DNA of 64,000 nucleotides from WSXY01 sp038325105 (lineage in GTDB: Bacteria; Actinomycetota; Coriobacteriia; Anaerosomatales; Anaerosomataceae), in contig JBBQIR010000001.1 in NCBI GenBank assembly GCA_038325105.1, forward strand, positions 12,907-76,906. Direction: 5' to 3'. This document shows, in pieces, positions 53,884-63,700 of this stretch; the stretch's first letter is position 1, and each line of letters starts with the position of its first letter. The notes beneath the pieces are model-generated. The model did not search any database. It saw only the letters and a program-made list of their open reading frames with translations, and was not told the DNA's origin. The position numbers and the translations under genes are program-made.

Positions 53884-53919
53884 GGACGCCCCCTTCGTCC
53901 CGGAGATGAGGGGGCATCC
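53884..53919 (+). promoter_or_regulatory. Hairpin covering the comEA ribosome-binding site
   Basis: GCCCCC (53888-53893) pairs with GGGGGC (53910-53915), with more pairs inside and outside (GGA 53884-53886 with TCC 53917-53919). The right arm contains the GAGGGGG Shine-Dalgarno of comEA. Folding would hide it. No T run follows, so it is not an ordinary terminator. Confidence 0.5.
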
Positions 53920-54603
53920 GTGCATTTCGAGGTACCCGAGCGGGTTCGGGAACAGTTAACGCGAGCGGGACTCGGCGGATTGAGCGACGCGGCGATCATC
54001 GCGCTCGCCGCTTGCACCGCGGTCGTGCTAGTCCTGGCTGTGTGGCGCTTCTGGCCCGGAGAGTCCGGCACTGCCGTGGATGTCATCCCCGCCGAGGAGT
54101 CCGCTGCGAGCGTGCTTGCGTCCGAGTCGACTGAACCCGCGGTGGCCGAGGTGGTCGTGCACGTGGTTGGCGCCGTGAAGCATGCCGGAGTCTACACGCT
54201 GGCGGCCGGGAGCCGGGTCGAGGATGCGATCGAGGCCGCCGGAGGGCAGAACCCCGACGCAGCCGGTGATTCGATCAACCTCGCGCGGGTGCTCCAAGAC
54301 GGCGAGCAGCTCGTACTGCCTACCAAGGCGCAGGTGGCGAGCGGAGAGGCGCTCGGGGCAGGAGGTACCGCAACAGGTGGCGGGGGAGTTGGAGGCGGGG
54401 CGTCCGGCGGCAAGGTCAATCTCAACCGCGCCACGATAGCTGAACTCGATACGTTGCCGGGCGTCGGGCCCTCCACCGCGCAGAAGATCGTGGACGACCG
54501 TACCAAGAACGGGCCGTTCAAGAAGGTCGAGGACCTGATGCGAGTGACCGGCATCGGGGCGAAGAAGTTCGAGTCGCTCAAAGACCTGGTCACCGTCGGA
54601 TGA
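53920..54603 (+). CDS. comEA: Competence protein ComEA (DNA receptor)
   Basis: 227-aa membrane-anchored DNA-binding protein of natural transformation. One helix at about 24-44, an SLBB domain (about 75-130, VHVVGAVKHAGVYTL), a Gly/Ala-rich linker, and a C-terminal double helix-hairpin-helix (about 165-227, VNLNRATIAELDTLPGVGPSTA). GTG 53920 follows GAGGGGG. The stop overlaps the comEC start. PilT upstream in the window would fit a pilus-based DNA uptake machine. Confidence 0.94.
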   Translation: MHFEVPERVREQLTRAGLGGLSDAAIIALAACTAVVLVLAVWRFWPGESGTAVDVIPAEESAASVLASESTEPAVAEVVVHVVGAVKHAGVYTLAAGSRVEDAIEAAGGQNPDAAGDSINLARVLQDGEQLVLPTKAQVASGEALGAGGTATGGGGVGGGASGGKVNLNRATIAELDTLPGVGPSTAQKIVDDRTKNGPFKKVEDLMRVTGIGAKKFESLKDLVTVG

Positions 54604-57170
54604 CCGCCGATCGCGACACTACGCATTCAAACGCCCCCACGCGCCCGAGCATTCCGCCGGTCGTGTGGCTCGCGGTTTCCGTGTGGATCGGCGCCCGCGC
54701 GGCAGAGGCGTGGTGGTGGCGGATATGGTCGGGCCGGGGTATGCCCTGGGTTGCGGTCTGCGGCTGCGTGGTCGCGTGGAGCGCGGCTGCGGTGATGGTC
54801 GGCCGAAGGCGTGCACGCATGGGAGAGTGGGACCCGGCCGCTACGCTCGGCGCGCTCGTGCTGATCGGGCTCGCGCTTGGTGTCGGCTGTTCGGCGATGC
54901 GCGGCGCGTCGTGGCGTGCTGAGTCGACGTATCTCGCGGATGCGGGTGCCCGTGACTGGACCGGCGTCGTGACCGCCGACCCTCGTGACGGCGCGTATGG
55001 CGCCAGCGTCCGCGTGCGCGTCCGGGGCGGGCCGTACGACGGAGCGATCCTCGGTGTGCGGTTGCCGAAGAGCATCGCGGCGCCGGAGTACGGGCGCGTG
55101 GTCACGTTCTCGGCGATTCCGAAGCTTCGGGACCGCGACGAACGTGGGCGCGCGGCCGCGAGAACAGGCGAGAACGCTGTCGCCTCCGCGTGGGTGCTCG
55201 AGGATGTCGGTTGGCCTCGGGGGGTGACGGGTGCGCTCTGCAGGTGGCGTGCGGGGGCTGTCGGGCGGCTCTCGGTTATCCGCGGTGATGCGGGCGCGCT
55301 CATGCGGGGCGTGGTGCTCGGGGACAGACGAGCGCTTGCAGGGAGCGCCGTGGATGAGGACTTCCGGGTCCTTGGACTCTCACACGTGGTGGCGGTATCG
55401 GGATCGCACCTGGCGGTTGTCTGCGGGGTGGTCCTCGCCCTCGCTCGGCGAACGCGTGTGCCGAAGCGCTGGGTGCTCGTGGGAGTTGTCTGCGTCGCAA
55501 CGGGCTACACGGTGCTCACGGGTCTGGCGCTGTCGGCCGTGCGGTCGTGCGTCATGCTCGTAGCGGGAGCGATCGGGGAGACCGCCGGAGTGCGGCGCGA
55601 CGGCAGTGGCGCACTCGCACTTTCGGTCATTGGTATCGTCGCGGTTTCGCCGTGGTCGGTCTTCGACATCGGGTTCGCACTTTCGATCCTCGCGGTGGCA
55701 GGGCTGCTCATCTTCGGCGACCTTGCCGCGTGCTGGGTGTCGGCGGCGTTCTCGGGCCGTTTCGAAAAGACGACGGCGCTTCTCGGTGGAACGCTTGTCG
55801 CGCAGCTGTGCACGTTGCCGATCGTTGTCGGGACGTTCGGGATGCTGTCGCTTGCGGCTCCTGCTGCGAACCTCGTGGTGGTGCCGCCGGCCGAGGTGGC
55901 GATTTGCGTGGGGCTTGCAGGGGCTGCACTCTCGGGTGTGTCGGCACCGCTTGGCATGCTCGTTGTGCGGGCTGCCGGGCTCATCCTCGAGTTCGTCACG
56001 CGGGCCGCAGCTCTCCTTGCCGCCATGCCCGGTGCGGCCGTGAGCGTCGGTGCGCTCGCACCCGGGCTCGTGGTTGTCGGCAGTCTTGTGCTTGCGTGGG
56101 TGTGGGCGCGCTGGCCGGTGCCCTCGGGCGCAGGCGTTGCGCGGGTGGCGTTGGCGGGTGTGCTCGTTCTCACGCTCGCTGCGGGCGTGGGGCCTCGCGG
56201 ACCGGCGCAGGTTGAGGTCCGCGTTCTCGACGTCGGCCAGGGCGATGCGATTCTCGTGCGTGACGGATCCAAGACCATGCTCGTTGACACGGGGGCCGAT
56301 GCCACCGTTCTTCGCCAGGCACTCTCTCGCACGGGTGTGCGCGTGATCGACGCCGTCATCCTCACCCACGATCACGATGACCACATCGGTGGATTCGCCG
56401 GACTCGCCGGCGTGGCGCGCATCGGGTGGATCGGGCTGCCGGTGACAACAGCAGGCGAGGGCTTCACGGCAGTGCGGGCCCAAACGCCACGCCTCACTCC
56501 GCGCGGGAAGGTCGAACTCCGCCTGCTGCAGGCCGGGGCGTCGTGGCGTGTCGGCCGCGCGACCGTGCGGGTGCTCTGGCCTGCGGCGGACGCACCCGAC
56601 GACATCGGCACGAACGACACGAGCATCGTGCTGGAGGTGCGCACCGCGTCGAGTACCATCGTACTCACCGGAGATGCCGAGGAGGCCGCACAGCAGGGCA
56701 TCGCGGATCGTGGATTGCTGCGACACGCCGACGTGCTCAAGGTGCCGCATCACGGTAGCAAGAACGGTCTCACCGCGTTCGGTCTGGCGGGTTGGACGCC
56801 GCGAGACGCGCTTGTGAGCGTGGGGACCGGCAACGACTTTGGCCACCCAAGTCCGGAGACCATCTCACTCCTGGAGCACGCGGGTGTCCGGGTGTGGCGA
56901 ACCGATGCGTGGGGCGACCTCACGATTGAATGCACCGCACGCGGGTATCGCGTTCGTGCGGCCAGGCGTGTCTCGGCATCTCGCCCGTGTGAGACAATGG
57001 CACGCGTGGATGCACTGGCATTCACGTTTCGCGCACTCATCGCAAAGGAGTCCCGTGGCCGCTACGAGTTTGGCCGACCTTCTGCCTGTCTACCTGATCT
57101 TCGGCAAAGAGGATCTGCTGCTCGAGCGCGCCCTCCGCCGGCTCAAGGACATGCTCGCCGCCGAGGGTGA
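54600..57170 (+). CDS. comEC: ComEC/Rec2 competence DNA channel
   Basis: 856-aa polytopic membrane protein that moves single-stranded DNA across the membrane. N-terminal OB-like domain, a competence core with HVVAVSGSHLAVVCG (ComEC signature) and around ten helices, then a metallo-beta-lactamase-like domain with THDHDDHIGG from H590 and HHGSKNG. Homology ends near GDLTIECTARGYRV; the last 70 or so residues are Arg-rich and overlap holA by 116 bases in another frame, so they may be a by-product of the late stop. It is coupled to comEA by a 4-base overlap. Confidence 0.92.
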   Translation: MTADRDTTHSNAPTRPSIPPVVWLAVSVWIGARAAEAWWWRIWSGRGMPWVAVCGCVVAWSAAAVMVGRRRARMGEWDPAATLGALVLIGLALGVGCSAMRGASWRAESTYLADAGARDWTGVVTADPRDGAYGASVRVRVRGGPYDGAILGVRLPKSIAAPEYGRVVTFSAIPKLRDRDERGRAAARTGENAVASAWVLEDVGWPRGVTGALCRWRAGAVGRLSVIRGDAGALMRGVVLGDRRALAGSAVDEDFRVLGLSHVVAVSGSHLAVVCGVVLALARRTRVPKRWVLVGVVCVATGYTVLTGLALSAVRSCVMLVAGAIGETAGVRRDGSGALALSVIGIVAVSPWSVFDIGFALSILAVAGLLIFGDLAACWVSAAFSGRFEKTTALLGGTLVAQLCTLPIVVGTFGMLSLAAPAANLVVVPPAEVAICVGLAGAALSGVSAPLGMLVVRAAGLILEFVTRAAALLAAMPGAAVSVGALAPGLVVVGSLVLAWVWARWPVPSGAGVARVALAGVLVLTLAAGVGPRGPAQVEVRVLDVGQGDAILVRDGSKTMLVDTGADATVLRQALSRTGVRVIDAVILTHDHDDHIGGFAGLAGVARIGWIGLPVTTAGEGFTAVRAQTPRLTPRGKVELRLLQAGASWRVGRATVRVLWPAADAPDDIGTNDTSIVLEVRTASSTIVLTGDAEEAAQQGIADRGLLRHADVLKVPHHGSKNGLTAFGLAGWTPRDALVSVGTGNDFGHPSPETISLLEHAGVRVWRTDAWGDLTIECTARGYRVRAARRVSASRPCETMARVDALAFTFRALIAKESRGRYEFGRPSACLPDLRQRGSAARARPPPAQGHARRRG

Positions 57171-58056
57171 CCCTGACTTCGACTTCGATACCTTCGCGGG
57201 TGAGACCGCACATGCCGACGACATCATCGCGGCCGCGAACACACTCCCGTTCATGGCCTCGAGACGACTCGTGATAGTGCGCGACGCCGACAAGATGTCC
57301 GCCGAGGAGCTCGGTCTCCTCGCCGCGTATGCGGGGAATCCCGCAGATACGGCGTGTCTCGTTCTCGCCGCGACGTCGGTCGCTAAGAACATGAAGATAT
57401 ACAAGGCCGTCGACGCGCTTGGTGGCGTGTCGGAGTATGCCGCGCCCAAGAAGTCGGAGCTTCCCACGTGGGTCATCGCGCTCTTCAAGGCGAAGGGTCG
57501 CGCTATCTCCCGTGACGGTGCCGAGGCGCTCGTGCGCGCTGTCGGCAAGGACCTCCGCCGGCTCGAAAGCGAAGCGGACAAGATTGTCGCGTTCGCAGGT
57601 GAGAAGACCGCGCTCGGGCCCGAGGATGTCGAGGCGGTCGTCGCTGAGACCGCTCCTACGACTGTCTTCGAGTTCCTGGACGCACTCGGTGCCCGTGATG
57701 CCGCCGCCGCACTCGAACGGCTCGACGGGCTCATCGACGGCGGCGATGCGCTGCTCGGCATCCACGCGATGACCCTGCGGCATCTGCGGTCGCTCCTCGG
57801 CGTTGTTTCGCTCCGCGAGCGGGGGATGGGGTCCGGCGAGGCATCTCGCGCGCTCAAAGTGGCCGACTGGCAGTACCGGAATCTCGCGCGTCAGGCGGAG
57901 CGCTTCCGCGCGGATGAGCTCGTCAACGCCTTGCGCGACGCGGCGGAGGCCGAGGGGAAAATGAAAACGAGCCAGGGAGATCCCCGACTCGTTTTCGAAC
58001 GGTTCGTCGTGAGCATGTGTGACCGGAGCGGTCACACAGTCGCGAGAACGAGCTAG
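57055..58056 (+). CDS. holA: DNA polymerase III delta subunit
   Basis: Clamp-loader subunit that opens the sliding clamp, 333 aa. Starts LLPVYLIFGKEDLLLERALRRL, a typical HolA opening; no P-loop, as expected for delta. Domain II/III features are LPFMASRRLVIVRDAD and the C-terminal LRHLRSLLG region. GTG 57055 has AAAGGAG four bases upstream and lies inside comEC. A longer frame from 56839 would read comEC in the wrong frame. The stop overlaps the rpsT stop on the other strand. Confidence 0.93.
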   Translation: MAATSLADLLPVYLIFGKEDLLLERALRRLKDMLAAEGDPDFDFDTFAGETAHADDIIAAANTLPFMASRRLVIVRDADKMSAEELGLLAAYAGNPADTACLVLAATSVAKNMKIYKAVDALGGVSEYAAPKKSELPTWVIALFKAKGRAISRDGAEALVRAVGKDLRRLESEADKIVAFAGEKTALGPEDVEAVVAETAPTTVFEFLDALGARDAAAALERLDGLIDGGDALLGIHAMTLRHLRSLLGVVSLRERGMGSGEASRALKVADWQYRNLARQAERFRADELVNALRDAAEAEGKMKTSQGDPRLVFERFVVSMCDRSGHTVARTS

Positions 58057-58319
58057 CCCTCGACCGAGTTCGCCTGTTTGACGATGCCCGACTTGCGGTT
58101 AGCTGCCTGGTTCTTGTGGATGACACCCTTGCTGGCTGCCTTGTCGAGCGCCTTGCTGGCACCCTCGGCGGCCGCGAGCGCCGCAGTCTTGTCGCCGGCC
58201 GCAACGGCCTCGTTGACGCGCTTGACGGCGGTCTTGAGCGCGGACCTCGTACCCTTGTTGCTGATGCGCGCTTTCTCGTTGGTGAGGATGCGCTTCTTCT
58301 GGCTCTTGATATTCGCCAC
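58053..58319 (-). CDS. rpsT: 30S ribosomal protein S20
   Basis: Small-subunit protein of 88 aa, MANIKSQKKRILTNEKARISNKGTR being cut here to its start MANIKSQKKRILTNE. Basic helical bundle that binds 16S rRNA. GGAAGGAA lies before the ATG. It is the only minus-strand gene between comEA and the window end, convergent with holA (stops share CTAG) and divergent from lepA. Confidence 0.97.
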   Translation of the reverse strand: MANIKSQKKRILTNEKARISNKGTRSALKTAVKRVNEAVAAGDKTAALAAAEGASKALDKAASKGVIHKNQAANRKSGIVKQANSVEG

Positions 58320-58441
58320 GGTCGTTGGTTCCTTCCGGATGCTTATGAGTAGTGTCCGTCCCGAGAGCGTGAGATGAACCCTGCGATACTAACACACGCC
58401 ACCGAGCGTCGCCAACAGGGGTGTTCGCGCCACCCGCGCCC

Positions 58442-58450
58442 TGCTATCCT
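58442..58450 (+). promoter_or_regulatory. Extended -10 of lepA, possibly leaderless
   Basis: TGC followed by TATCCT (58445-58450). The ATG is 9 bases later, so the transcript would have almost no leader. No ribosome-binding site is seen before ATG 58460. Confidence 0.5.
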
Positions 58451-58459
58451 TACGACCCG

Positions 58460-60254
<1,795 letters not shown>

Positions 60255-60262
<8 letters not shown>

Positions 60263-61442
60263 TTCCGGCGACATCCCGCGCCTGCCCGCGCACCTCTACG
60301 TGCACGTCCCGCTCTGCCGCTCGAAGTGCGCCTACTGCGACTTCTACTCGCTCCCGCTTGCCGATGTGGCCGAGGATGTCAGCAGCATCGCCGGCTCACT
60401 CGCATCGCAGGCACGCGCCTGGCTCGCACGCGACGTCGGGCCGCAACTCCTTAAGAGCCTCTATGTCGGCGGCGGCACGCCCACGGTGCTCGGCTCCGAC
60501 CTCGCGGGCCTCGTCGCGCTCCTCACCACGTGGTTCCCGCTCGCACCCGGCGCCGAAGTGACCGTCGAGGCGAACCCCGAGTCGCTCGACGCCCCGCTCG
60601 CAGCAGCGCTCGCCGAGGCGGGCGTGACGCGCGTGAGCCTCGGCGTGCAGAGCCTCGACGACGGCGTGCTCGCGTTCCTCGAGCGCTCGCACGACGCCGC
60701 GACCGCCCGAGCTGCCGCGAAAGCGGTCCGCGACGCGGGGCTCGCGCTCTCGGTCGACCTCATCTGCGGCATCCCCGGCCAGAGTGCTCAGTCGTGGATC
60801 GACACCCTGAACGGCGCACTCGCGCTGCGTCCCGAGCATGTCTCGGTGTACCCGCTTGCCATCGAAGCCGGCACGCCGCTCTCGGCAGCTGTCGCCATCG
60901 GCGACGTACCCGAGCCCGATCCCGACACCGCCGCCGACATGATGCTGCTCGCGCAACACGTGCTCGGTCAGGCGGGCCTCGCGCGCTACGAGGTCGCCAA
61001 CTACGCGCTTCCCGGCGCCGAGTCGCGGCACAACACCGCGTACTGGACCGGCGCGCCGTACCTGGGCATCGGCCCCGGCGCGCACGGCATGCTCGATGCC
61101 GCGACCGCCGCCGCCGTCGGCTTCATGCCCGCGCGCGGCGAAAACGTTGCTCGACTCCGCTACTCGGTGGCATGCGATCTCCGAGAGGGCCTCACCCCCA
61201 TGCCGCGACTTGACGTCGAAGTCCTCACTGCCGCCGAGACCCGCCGAGAGGACGTCATGCTTGGCCTGCGGCTGACACGCGGCGTGACCGACGACGAGGC
61301 GGAGGCTGCGGGCGTGACCGGTGCGCTCGAAACACTCGAAGCGGCGGGACTCGTCGAGCTCGTCGACAGCAGCTGGAGGACGACGGAGCGCGGCTGGCTC
61401 CTCGGCAATGAGGTGTTCTCGGCGGTGTGGGCAGGGGAGTAG
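60255..61442 (+). CDS. hemW: HemW-like radical SAM haem chaperone
   Basis: 395-aa radical SAM protein of the oxygen-independent coproporphyrinogen oxidase-like group. Cluster motif C21, C25, C28 in CRSKCAYCDF: C-x3-C-x2-C-D-F, the HemW form (HemN has an additional following Cys). Later motifs: GGGTPTVL, SLGVQSLDDGVL, DLICGIPGQS. HemW binds haem and inserts it into target proteins, which would serve the cytochromes. The lepA-hemW order is conserved in many bacteria. Confidence 0.92.
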
Positions 61443-61449
61443 GAAGCGG

Positions 61450-61498
61450 TTGACGCGGTCGTGAAGCGGGCATACTCTCGGTATGAACACCGGTATGA
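61450..61498 (+). promoter_or_regulatory. Promoter and candidate operator of vapBC
   Basis: TTGACG (61450-61455), 17 bases, TACTCT (61473-61478). Two direct repeats CGGTATGA (61479-61486 and 61491-61498) follow right after and may be bound by the VapB-like protein. Confidence 0.6.
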
Positions 61499-61511
61499 CC
61501 GAGGAGCCGTC

Positions 61512-61796
61512 ATGACCGCCAAGATCACGATCTCCATGCCCGATGAGTTGCTTGCGCAGCTTGATGCGGAGGCGTATGAGCTTGCCACATCGCGTAGCCA
61601 GCTTGTGCAGGAGTCCGTCGCCACGTACCTGGGCAAGACGCCCGTCGAGCGCGACGCCGATGCCAGGCGCGAACGGATTCTGGGGGCGATCGAGAAGATG
61701 CGCACCTTCCATGTGGGTCGGGAGATACACGACGACCGTCCGTCGCTGGAGATTCTACGGGAACTGCGCGACAACGATGACTTCGGACGTGAGTGA
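61512..61796 (+). CDS. vapB: Ribbon-helix-helix antitoxin (VapB-like)
   Basis: 94-aa DNA-binding antitoxin. The N-terminus MTAKITISMPDELLAQLD forms the RHH strand and helix; the charged C-terminus probably wraps the toxin. GAGGAG is six bases before ATG 61512; the longer frame from GTG 61461 lies within the promoter. The last bases overlap the PIN toxin start (TGATG). Confidence 0.85.
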   Translation: MTAKITISMPDELLAQLDAEAYELATSRSQLVQESVATYLGKTPVERDADARRERILGAIEKMRTFHVGREIHDDRPSLEILRELRDNDDFGRE

Positions 61797-62203
61797 TGAG
61801 TGAGTCCGCTGTGCTTGTGCTGGATGCGTCTGTTGGAGTCAAGTGGTTCAAACCCGAGTCCGGGCAGCAAACTGCACTCGACATACTCCGTGGGGCCGTC
61901 GCTGGCCATGTCACGGCTGTTGTGCCCACGCACTTCGTACACGAGGTGCTCTCTTGCGTTCGACGCGATTTCGGGCCAGCCGCCCTTCTCCCTGCCTGGG
62001 AAGACATGCTTCAGGCTGGCATTGCCGTCATCCCGCTGACCGACGAGGTCGTGCGCGAAGCGGCGCAGCAGTGCTCGGTGCTTGGATGCACGTTCTACGA
62101 CGCACTGGCACCGGCATGCGCCACGCTCCTGAGCGCCCCACTCGTGAGTGCTGACGTTCGGGCGCACGGGGCGTATCCGGGCGTGCGACTCATCGGGGAG
62201 TAG
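61796..62203 (+). CDS. vapC: PIN-domain toxin (VapC-like ribonuclease)
   Basis: 135-aa PIN nuclease. Acidic residues: D10 in LVLDASV, a Glu in VHEVLS, and Asp in CTFYDALAPA and SADVRAH. VapC toxins cut tRNA or rRNA. ATG 61796 overlaps the antitoxin stop; GTG 61793 is an alternative. Operon antitoxin-toxin order is the usual one. Confidence 0.87.
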   Translation: MSESAVLVLDASVGVKWFKPESGQQTALDILRGAVAGHVTAVVPTHFVHEVLSCVRRDFGPAALLPAWEDMLQAGIAVIPLTDEVVREAAQQCSVLGCTFYDALAPACATLLSAPLVSADVRAHGAYPGVRLIGE

Positions 62204-62214
62204 CGGTACCGAAG

Positions 62215-62243
62215 TTCCCATGGGTTCCTATTGGTGCTAGTAT
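62215..62243 (+). promoter_or_regulatory. Promoter of the HTH-nucleotidyltransferase gene
   Basis: TTCCCA (62215-62220), 17 bases, TGC-TAGTAT (62238-62243). The ATG begins 6 bases after the hexamer, so the message may be leaderless. Confidence 0.5.
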
Positions 62244-62249
62244 GTGCCT

Positions 62250-63029
62250 ATGGACGAACTCTGGGATATATCACGCGTGGCAGAGTACCTCGGCGTCACG
62301 GAGCGCACGGTCTACAACAGGGTGCGTTCTGGCGAGCTGCCCGCCGTGAAGGTTGGGCGCCTGTGGCGGGTTCGTAGCGCTGCCCTTGAAGGCTGGCTAT
62401 CAGCCTCGGGTACGGGCGCGCGTGCCGATCGAGTCCCGGCGGCCACGCTCGCAGGCGAGCCGGGAGCGGTACCATCTCGCGCCGATCTTGAAGCTCGCAT
62501 GTCGGCGTTCAGCGACACGCTCGAGCGTCGGCTTGTGTTCGTCGCCGTGCTCTCTCGAGGCGTCGAGGCTCTCGGATGCACGGCGCCTGTGGTCGTAGGC
62601 GGTCACGCGGTGGAGTTCTGGACGGCGGGCGACTACCCGACCGTCGACATCGACCTTGCCGGAGCGTCAGAACCCATCGCGCAGATTCTCGCAGGGTGGG
62701 GCTTTCGCCGGGAGGGCCGTCACTGGCTCGACGAGGCGCTCGGCATCGTCGTCGAAGTGCCCGCATCTCAACTTGAGGCCGCGCAACAGCACCGCACGGT
62801 CAGCGTCGACATTGGCGGGTTCAAGGCACACGTACTCGGCATCGAGGACCTCATCATCGATCGCCTCAACGCGTGCGAGCACTGGAAAGATGAGGAGTCG
62901 TGCCTATGGGCGGTGTCGCTGCTGCGCGTCGCTTCCGACCTGGACGTGCCCTACCTTCGCGAACGCGCATCGGTTGACGACTTGAACGACAGACTCACCT
63001 GGGCGCTCGAAGAAGCGGCACGCTCATGA
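62250..63029 (+). CDS. Excisionase-type HTH fused to a nucleotidyltransferase-like domain
   Basis: 259-aa protein. Residues 3-50 are a MerR/excisionase-like winged HTH (ISRVAEYLGVTERTVYNRV, KVGRLWRV). A linker leads to a nucleotidyltransferase-like domain: GG at 117-118, about 13 residues, then DID (133-135), fitting the GG/S...DxD pattern, and a later DLIIDRL. Such domains occur in MNT-type toxin or antitoxin proteins and in DUF6036-like proteins. No ribosome site is seen. It overlaps the next, small basic gene. Likely self-regulating DNA-binding unit, but the function is not known. Confidence 0.7.
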   Translation: MDELWDISRVAEYLGVTERTVYNRVRSGELPAVKVGRLWRVRSAALEGWLSASGTGARADRVPAATLAGEPGAVPSRADLEARMSAFSDTLERRLVFVAVLSRGVEALGCTAPVVVGGHAVEFWTAGDYPTVDIDLAGASEPIAQILAGWGFRREGRHWLDEALGIVVEVPASQLEAAQQHRTVSVDIGGFKAHVLGIEDLIIDRLNACEHWKDEESCLWAVSLLRVASDLDVPYLRERASVDDLNDRLTWALEEAARS

Positions 63030-63259
63030 AGCGCGAATACAGCCTCGACGAGTGGCGCGCCCTTCGCGCGAGCACACTCCCCGAGATGGCGCGGCTTGCG
63101 CAACACCGCCGGATCCGCCGCAAGCCTCGCAGCGCCGAGGAGCGCCAGATGATCATCCGCTCAGTCGTCGCGGCCGTGGAGCGCCGGGCGCGAGCTGGAC
63201 GACTCGTGCAGGTCGGACCACGTGCGTACGTCGTGAGAGCAGACGTGAAGGGCGGGTAG
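63026..63259 (+). CDS. Small basic protein, partner of the HTH-nucleotidyltransferase
   Basis: 77-aa Arg-rich protein (many R/K, pI clearly high), overlapping the preceding gene by 4 bases (ATGA). No family recognised. A helical N-terminal half (SLDEWRALRASTLPEMARL) and a C-terminal beta-like end. The arrangement resembles a two-gene toxin-antitoxin or regulatory pair. Function unknown. Confidence 0.6.
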   Translation: MKREYSLDEWRALRASTLPEMARLAQHRRIRRKPRSAEERQMIIRSVVAAVERRARAGRLVQVGPRAYVVRADVKGG

Positions 63260-63271
63260 CGGTCATTTGCC

Positions 63272-63316
63272 ATTAACTCAACCCATTGAGATAAGTAACT
63301 CAATGACTGAGTTAAT
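63272..63316. repeat. AT-rich nested palindrome
   Basis: ATTAACTCA (63272-63280) pairs with TGAGTTAAT (63308-63316), and CATTGAG (63284-63290) pairs with CTCAATG (63299-63305) inside it, loop ATAAGTAA. It stands out in a GC-rich region. It may be an operator, a terminator of the preceding pair or the remnant of a mobile element. Confidence 0.75.
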
Positions 63317-63368
63317 GCTCTTTTGGCAGGTGAAGCGGACGTTCGCACCTCGCGCTGCCACCATCGTG

Positions 63369-63409
63369 GATAGTAACGCTTGACGACAATAACGCGGCGC
63401 GTTACTATC
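63369..63409 (+). promoter_or_regulatory. Promoter and palindromic operator of higBA
   Basis: TTGACG (63380-63385), 17 bases, TACTAT (63403-63408). A perfect 11-bp inverted repeat GATAGTAACGC (63369-63379) / GCGTTACTATC (63399-63409) brackets the -35 and overlaps the -10, ideal for repression. The higB ATG follows 6 bases after the -10, so the message is probably leaderless. Confidence 0.75.
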
Positions 63410-63414
63410 GGCCA

Positions 63415-63693
63415 ATGATCGTCTCATTCAAAGACTCGGACACCGAACGTCTCGCCCGCGGCTATCGGGTGAGGCGCTTCGTGAGCATCGAGTCGGTTGC
63501 GAGACGCAAGCTGAGGCAGCTTGAGATCGCGGGTGTGCTCGACGATTTGCGCGTGCCTCCCGGCAATCGACTCGAAGCGCTCAAAGGAGACCGTTCGGGC
63601 CGGCACAGCATCAGGGTGAACGAGCAGTACCGCCTCTGGTTTCGCTGGACTGCTGCGGGCGCGCACGAAGTTGAGATCGTGGACTACCACTAG
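63415..63693 (+). CDS. higB: HigB-type toxin (RelE superfamily)
   Basis: 92-aa toxin that cleaves mRNA on ribosomes. Core features: a basic centre (RRFVSIESVARRKL), PPGNRLEALKGDRSGRHSIRVNEQYRLWFRW, which is the HigB signature, and EIVDYH at the end. Toxin-first order, typical of HigBA, with the antitoxin 8 bases downstream. No ribosome site precedes the ATG. Confidence 0.93.
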   Translation: MIVSFKDSDTERLARGYRVRRFVSIESVARRKLRQLEIAGVLDDLRVPPGNRLEALKGDRSGRHSIRVNEQYRLWFRWTAAGAHEVEIVDYH

Positions 63694-63700
63694 GGAAGTG

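Noticed and set aside
55380..56846. A 488-residue minus-strand frame inside comEC
   Set aside because: Arg/His-rich shadow of the plus-strand membrane protein; comEC is certain from its motifs.
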